The notes under the pieces are model-generated. The model saw only the letters and a list, made by a program, of their open reading frames with translations, was not told where the DNA came from and ran no database searches. A program made the translations under genes and the position numbers. Source: Halopenitus persicus (GTDB lineage Archaea > Halobacteriota > Halobacteria > Halobacteriales > Haloferacaceae). From it: DNA of 64,000 nt. This document shows, piece after piece, positions 60,967 to 64,000 of this stretch. The stretch is taken from assembly GCF_002355635.1 (NCBI RefSeq), contig NZ_AP017558.1, positions 1,550,001 to 1,614,000 on the forward strand, read 5' to 3'. Positions within the stretch are counted from its first letter, which is position 1, and each line of letters starts with the position of its first letter.

Positions 60967-61069
60967 CACCCGAAACGAACGTCGTGACCGGCCGCAGCCA
61001 GCGGCGTGGCCGGCCACCTGGTCGCCCGAAGCGAAGTCTCTTTGCCGGGACTCCGGTAGTGGAAACCGA

Positions 61070-63082
61070 ATGAGTGCTCCGGAGTGGGAGGACGACGATC
61101 CCTTCGAGGACCAGCGGGAGGCCGTCGAGAACCCGATGAAGCGGCTGTTCCGCGAGTACGGCTGGACCTACCGCCGGCACGTGATCGTGGGGATCCTCGC
61201 GAGCGTGGTCGCGCGCCTTGCCGACCTCCTCCCGCCGCTGATGCTCGGGATCGCGGTCGACACCATCTTCGTCACGGCCGGCCAGCGTGAGGCGGGCGAG
61301 GTGCCGCCCTTCGCCGAGCAGATCCCGCTCGTCATCCTGCCGGAGGCGTGGCTTCCCACGACCCAGTTCGCGCAGTTCCGGTTCATCGTCGCGGTCGTCG
61401 CCGGCGCGTTCCTCCTCGGGGCCGGGTTCCACTGGCTCCGCAATCGGGGGTTCAACGCCTTCGCACAACACGTCCAACACGACGTCCGGACCGACACCTA
61501 CGACCGGATGCAGCGGCTGAACATGACCTTCTTCGCCGACAAGCAGACCGGCGAGATGATGTCGGTGCTCTCGAACGACGTCAACCGCCTCGAGCGCTTC
61601 CTCAACGACGGGATGAACTCGCTGTTCCGCCTGGCGGTGATGGTGCTCGGGATCGGCGGCATCCTCCTGTGGATCAACCCGCAGCTGGCGGTCGTCGCGC
61701 TCGCGCCGGTGCCGATCATCGCGGGGTTCACCTACCTGTTCGTGCGGACGATCCAGCCGAAGTACGCCGCCGTGCGGTCGACGGTCGGCAAGCTGAACTC
61801 CCGGATCGAGAACAACCTCGGCGGCATCCAGGTGATCAAGTCCGCGACGACCGAGGGCTACGAGTCCGACCGCGTCGACGACGTCTCCGGGGAGTACTTC
61901 GACACCAACTGGGACGCCATCGAGACGCGGATCACGTTCTTCCCCGCCCTCCGGCTGGTCGCCGGGATCGGCTTCGTGCTCACGTTCGTGGTCGGCGGCC
62001 TGTGGGTGTTTCAGGGCCCGCCGGGTCCCTTCTCGGGCGACCTCTCGCCGGGGATGTTCGTCGTCTTCATCCTCTATACGCAGCGGTTCATCTGGCCCAT
62101 GGCGCAGTTCGGTCAGATCATCAATATGTACCAGCGCGCCCGCGCCTCCGCCGCCCGCGTCTTCGGGCTGATGGACGAGCCCTCGCGGCTCGGCGAGAAC
62201 CCCGACGCCGCCGAACTCGTCGTCGAGGAGGGCCGCGTCGAGTACGACGACGTCACCTTCGGCTACGACGACGAGCCGATCGTCGCCGACGTCGACTTCA
62301 CGGTCGAGGGCGGCGAGACGGTCGCACTCGTCGGGCCGACCGGCGCCGGGAAGTCGACCGTGCTCAAGCTGCTGCTCCGGATGTACGACGTCGACGAGGG
62401 AGCGATCCGGATCGATGGCCAGGACGTTCGGGACGTCACGCTCCCGTCGCTCCGGCGGTCGATCGGCTACGTCGGCCAGTCCTCGTACCTCTTTTACGGG
62501 ACCGTTCGGGAGAACATCACCTACGGCACCTTCGAGGCCACCGACGAGGCGGTCGTCGCCGCCGCCAAGGCCGCCGAGGCGCACTCGTTCATCGAGAACC
62601 TGCCGGACGGCTACGACACGATGGTCGGCGAGCGCGGCGTGAAGCTCTCGGGCGGCCAGCGCCAGCGGCTCACGATCGCCCGGGCCGTCCTCGCGGACCC
62701 GGAGATCCTCGTCCTCGACGAGGCCACCTCCGACGTCGACACCGAGACGGAGATGCTGATCCAGCGCTCCCTCGACCGGCTGACGACCGACCGAACCACC
62801 TTCGCGATCGCCCACCGGCTCTCGACGATCAAGGACGCCGACACGATCCTCGTGTTGGAGGGCGGCGGGATCGTCGAGCGCGGAACCCACGAGGAGCTGC
62901 TCGAGAGCGACGGGCTCTACGCGAACCTCTGGGGCGTCCAGGCCGGCGAGATCGACGATCTCCCGCAGGAGTTCATCGAGCGCGCGACCGAGCGCACCGC
63001 GACGATCGATGCCGACGGGACGACTGCGACCGACGGGACGACTGCGGCCGATACCGACGCGGAGGCCGACCTCGACGACTAA
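61070..63082 (+). CDS. ABC exporter, fused permease and ATPase
   Basis: A 670-residue half-transporter. Residues about 1-350 form the six-helix type-1 exporter permease (MKRLFREYGWTYRRHVIVGI at the cytoplasmic elbow), and about 380-620 the nucleotide-binding domain. It has Walker A GPTGAGKST, Q-loop GYVGQSSYLFYG, signature LSGGQRQRL, Walker B ILVLDEATSDVD and the H-loop AHRLST. The C-terminal 40 residues are a low-complexity DGTTATDGTTAAD tail. It should work as a homodimer exporting lipid, peptide or drug; the substrate cannot be inferred. It ends 25 nt before the creatininase-family gene. Confidence 0.93.
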   Translation: MSAPEWEDDDPFEDQREAVENPMKRLFREYGWTYRRHVIVGILASVVARLADLLPPLMLGIAVDTIFVTAGQREAGEVPPFAEQIPLVILPEAWLPTTQFAQFRFIVAVVAGAFLLGAGFHWLRNRGFNAFAQHVQHDVRTDTYDRMQRLNMTFFADKQTGEMMSVLSNDVNRLERFLNDGMNSLFRLAVMVLGIGGILLWINPQLAVVALAPVPIIAGFTYLFVRTIQPKYAAVRSTVGKLNSRIENNLGGIQVIKSATTEGYESDRVDDVSGEYFDTNWDAIETRITFFPALRLVAGIGFVLTFVVGGLWVFQGPPGPFSGDLSPGMFVVFILYTQRFIWPMAQFGQIINMYQRARASAARVFGLMDEPSRLGENPDAAELVVEEGRVEYDDVTFGYDDEPIVADVDFTVEGGETVALVGPTGAGKSTVLKLLLRMYDVDEGAIRIDGQDVRDVTLPSLRRSIGYVGQSSYLFYGTVRENITYGTFEATDEAVVAAAKAAEAHSFIENLPDGYDTMVGERGVKLSGGQRQRLTIARAVLADPEILVLDEATSDVDTETEMLIQRSLDRLTTDRTTFAIAHRLSTIKDADTILVLEGGGIVERGTHEELLESDGLYANLWGVQAGEIDDLPQEFIERATERTATIDADGTTATDGTTAADTDAEADLDD

Positions 63083-63107
63083 AGTCCCCGGCCCCCCGAG
63101 TTGGGGT

Positions 63108-63860
63108 ATGCACCTCTCGGATGCGACCTGGACCGACGTCCGCGACGCGACGATCGACGCGGCCGTGATCCCGGTCGGGAGCACCGAACAGCACGGCCCC
63201 CACGCACCGCTGGGAACCGACGCGCTCAACGCCGCCTCCGTCGCGACCGAGGCGGCCGACCGGTACGCGACGGCGGACGCACGGGGCGGCGAGGTCCTCG
63301 TGACGCCGACGATCCCGGTCGGGATCGCCGAGGAGCACCGCGGCTTCGACGGGACGCTCTGGGTGACCCCCGACACGTTCCGCGCGTACGTCCGCGAGAC
63401 GGCCGTCTCGCTCGTCCGGCACGGGGTGGAGCGCGTCGTGTTCGCCAACGGCCACGGCGGGAACGTCGACGCCCTCGCGGAGGTCGCCCGTCGGTTCTCG
63501 CGCGATCCGGACCACGGCGGCTACGCGGTCGCGTTCACCTGGTTCGACGCGGTCGGCGAGCACGCGAGCGAGATGGGCCACGGCGGCCCCCTCGAGACCG
63601 CGCTCCTGCGGGCCACCCATCCCGAGCTCGTTCGCGAGGACCGGATCGAGGCGGCGGCCGCGGGAGCGACCGACCGCTGGGGCGAGTGGGTCGCCGGGGT
63701 CAACCTGGCGCACGACTCCGACGCGTTCACCGACAACGGCGTGGTCGGCGACCCGCGCGGGGGCGACCGCGATCGCGGCGAGCGTCTGCTCGAACTCGCG
63801 AGCGAGTCGTTCGTGGATCTCCTGACCGCGGTCGTCGACCGCGATCTCGATGCGAACTGA
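63108..63860 (+). CDS. Creatininase/ArfB-family amidohydrolase
   Basis: A 250-residue member of the creatininase family. The metal and catalytic motifs are STEQHGPHAPLGTD (about residues 24-37), ANGHGGN (about 107-113) and EMGHGGPLET (about 152-161). In archaea the characterised relatives are ArfB, the formamide hydrolase that opens the pathway to riboflavin and F420 after GTP cyclohydrolase III; creatinine breakdown is unlikely here. ATG 63108 gives the family-like start MHLSDATW. Its nearness to the ABC exporter has no obvious meaning. Confidence 0.85.
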   Translation: MHLSDATWTDVRDATIDAAVIPVGSTEQHGPHAPLGTDALNAASVATEAADRYATADARGGEVLVTPTIPVGIAEEHRGFDGTLWVTPDTFRAYVRETAVSLVRHGVERVVFANGHGGNVDALAEVARRFSRDPDHGGYAVAFTWFDAVGEHASEMGHGGPLETALLRATHPELVREDRIEAAAAGATDRWGEWVAGVNLAHDSDAFTDNGVVGDPRGGDRDRGERLLELASESFVDLLTAVVDRDLDAN

Positions 63861-64000
63861 TCGACGCTCGTTCGCCGGGCAGTCCGAGCCGTCGCGTGTT
63901 TATAAGTTCGTTCGGAGCATCCCTTGGTGGTTTATAAGCAACGACGAGGACGGACCGTCCGATCGCGGTCCGCTCTTCGCTACTCGTTCGCGATCCACGC
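63861..64000. other. Intergenic end of window, with possible minus-strand C-terminus
   Basis: Two copies of tttataag (63899-63906 and 63931-63938) look like TATA boxes on either strand. The last 21 bases read on the minus strand as AWIANE then TAG (63980-63982), which could be the end of a gene outside the window. Too short to call. Confidence 0.35.

Noticed and set aside
60818-63448. An 876-codon minus-strand open frame
   Set aside because: Antisense to the ABC exporter and creatininase-family genes, whose motifs are all on the plus strand.

Overview
The window is a stretch of haloarchaeal (class Halobacteria) chromosome or megaplasmid. The evidence is high GC, very acidic proteins, archaeal information-processing genes (a TFB, a RAD55-like ATPase, an Orc1/Cdc6), and TATA boxes about 25-33 nt upstream of start codons, which implies leaderless transcripts. 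I cannot place it to genus from sequence alone. ORF ends and motifs below come from the sequence; functions come from recognised families unless marked as inference.

Region 1 (1-21.4 kb) is mostly ordinary, GC-rich core genome. It opens with a cut-off FkbM-type methyltransferase. A plus-strand run follows: small membrane protein, CDP-alcohol phosphatidyltransferase, zinc-independent MDR dehydrogenase, 6-pyruvoyl-tetrahydropterin-synthase-like protein, GT4 glycosyltransferase and SAM methyltransferase. The last three nearly touch, and together they look like an undescribed pterin-derived pathway. Then come an HTH protein divergent from a TFB with a 25-bp palindrome between them, a ParA-like protein, HIT, PrsW, a FAU-1-type RNase, UvrB, a RAD55-like protein, a beta-RFAP-synthase-like GHMP protein, a molybdate/sulfate transporter, and a Zn/Cd-type P1B ATPase with its HTH regulator and a candidate operator.

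Region 2 (21.4-38.1 kb) is accessory catabolism. An AT-richer block holds IclR, an MBL hydrolase and a two-gene sodium:solute symporter. Next are a split PEP-synthase-like pair of the phenylphosphate-synthase layout, a NUDIX hydrolase, a Rieske ring-hydroxylating dioxygenase operon, aldehyde and alcohol dehydrogenases, a phosphoesterase and two more IclR regulators.

Region 3 (38.2-47.4 kb) is a complete 2-oxoacid dehydrogenase complex (E2-E3-E1alpha-E1beta), a GntP-family permease, a D-lactate-dehydrogenase-like flavoprotein and a lipoate-ligase-like protein. They fit one module: acid uptake, oxidation to a 2-oxoacid, then to acyl-CoA, with a lipoylating enzyme beside it.

Region 4 (47.4-60.4 kb) is patchy and lower in GC. 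It contains an MDR reductase, an amidase, a decayed lipoprotein gene, a succinate-semialdehyde-type dehydrogenase, a PAS histidine kinase whose promoter is abutted by a dead IS6-type element, a probable Orc1/Cdc6-linked replication origin, an NCS1 permease/hydantoinase operon, a collapsed DUF1684 gene and tRNA-Val. Region 5 (60.4-64 kb) returns to core genes: DUF192, an ABC exporter and a creatininase/ArfB-family protein.

A pattern across the window is short tandem-repeat arrays at the 3' ends of genes, several spanning the stop codon.
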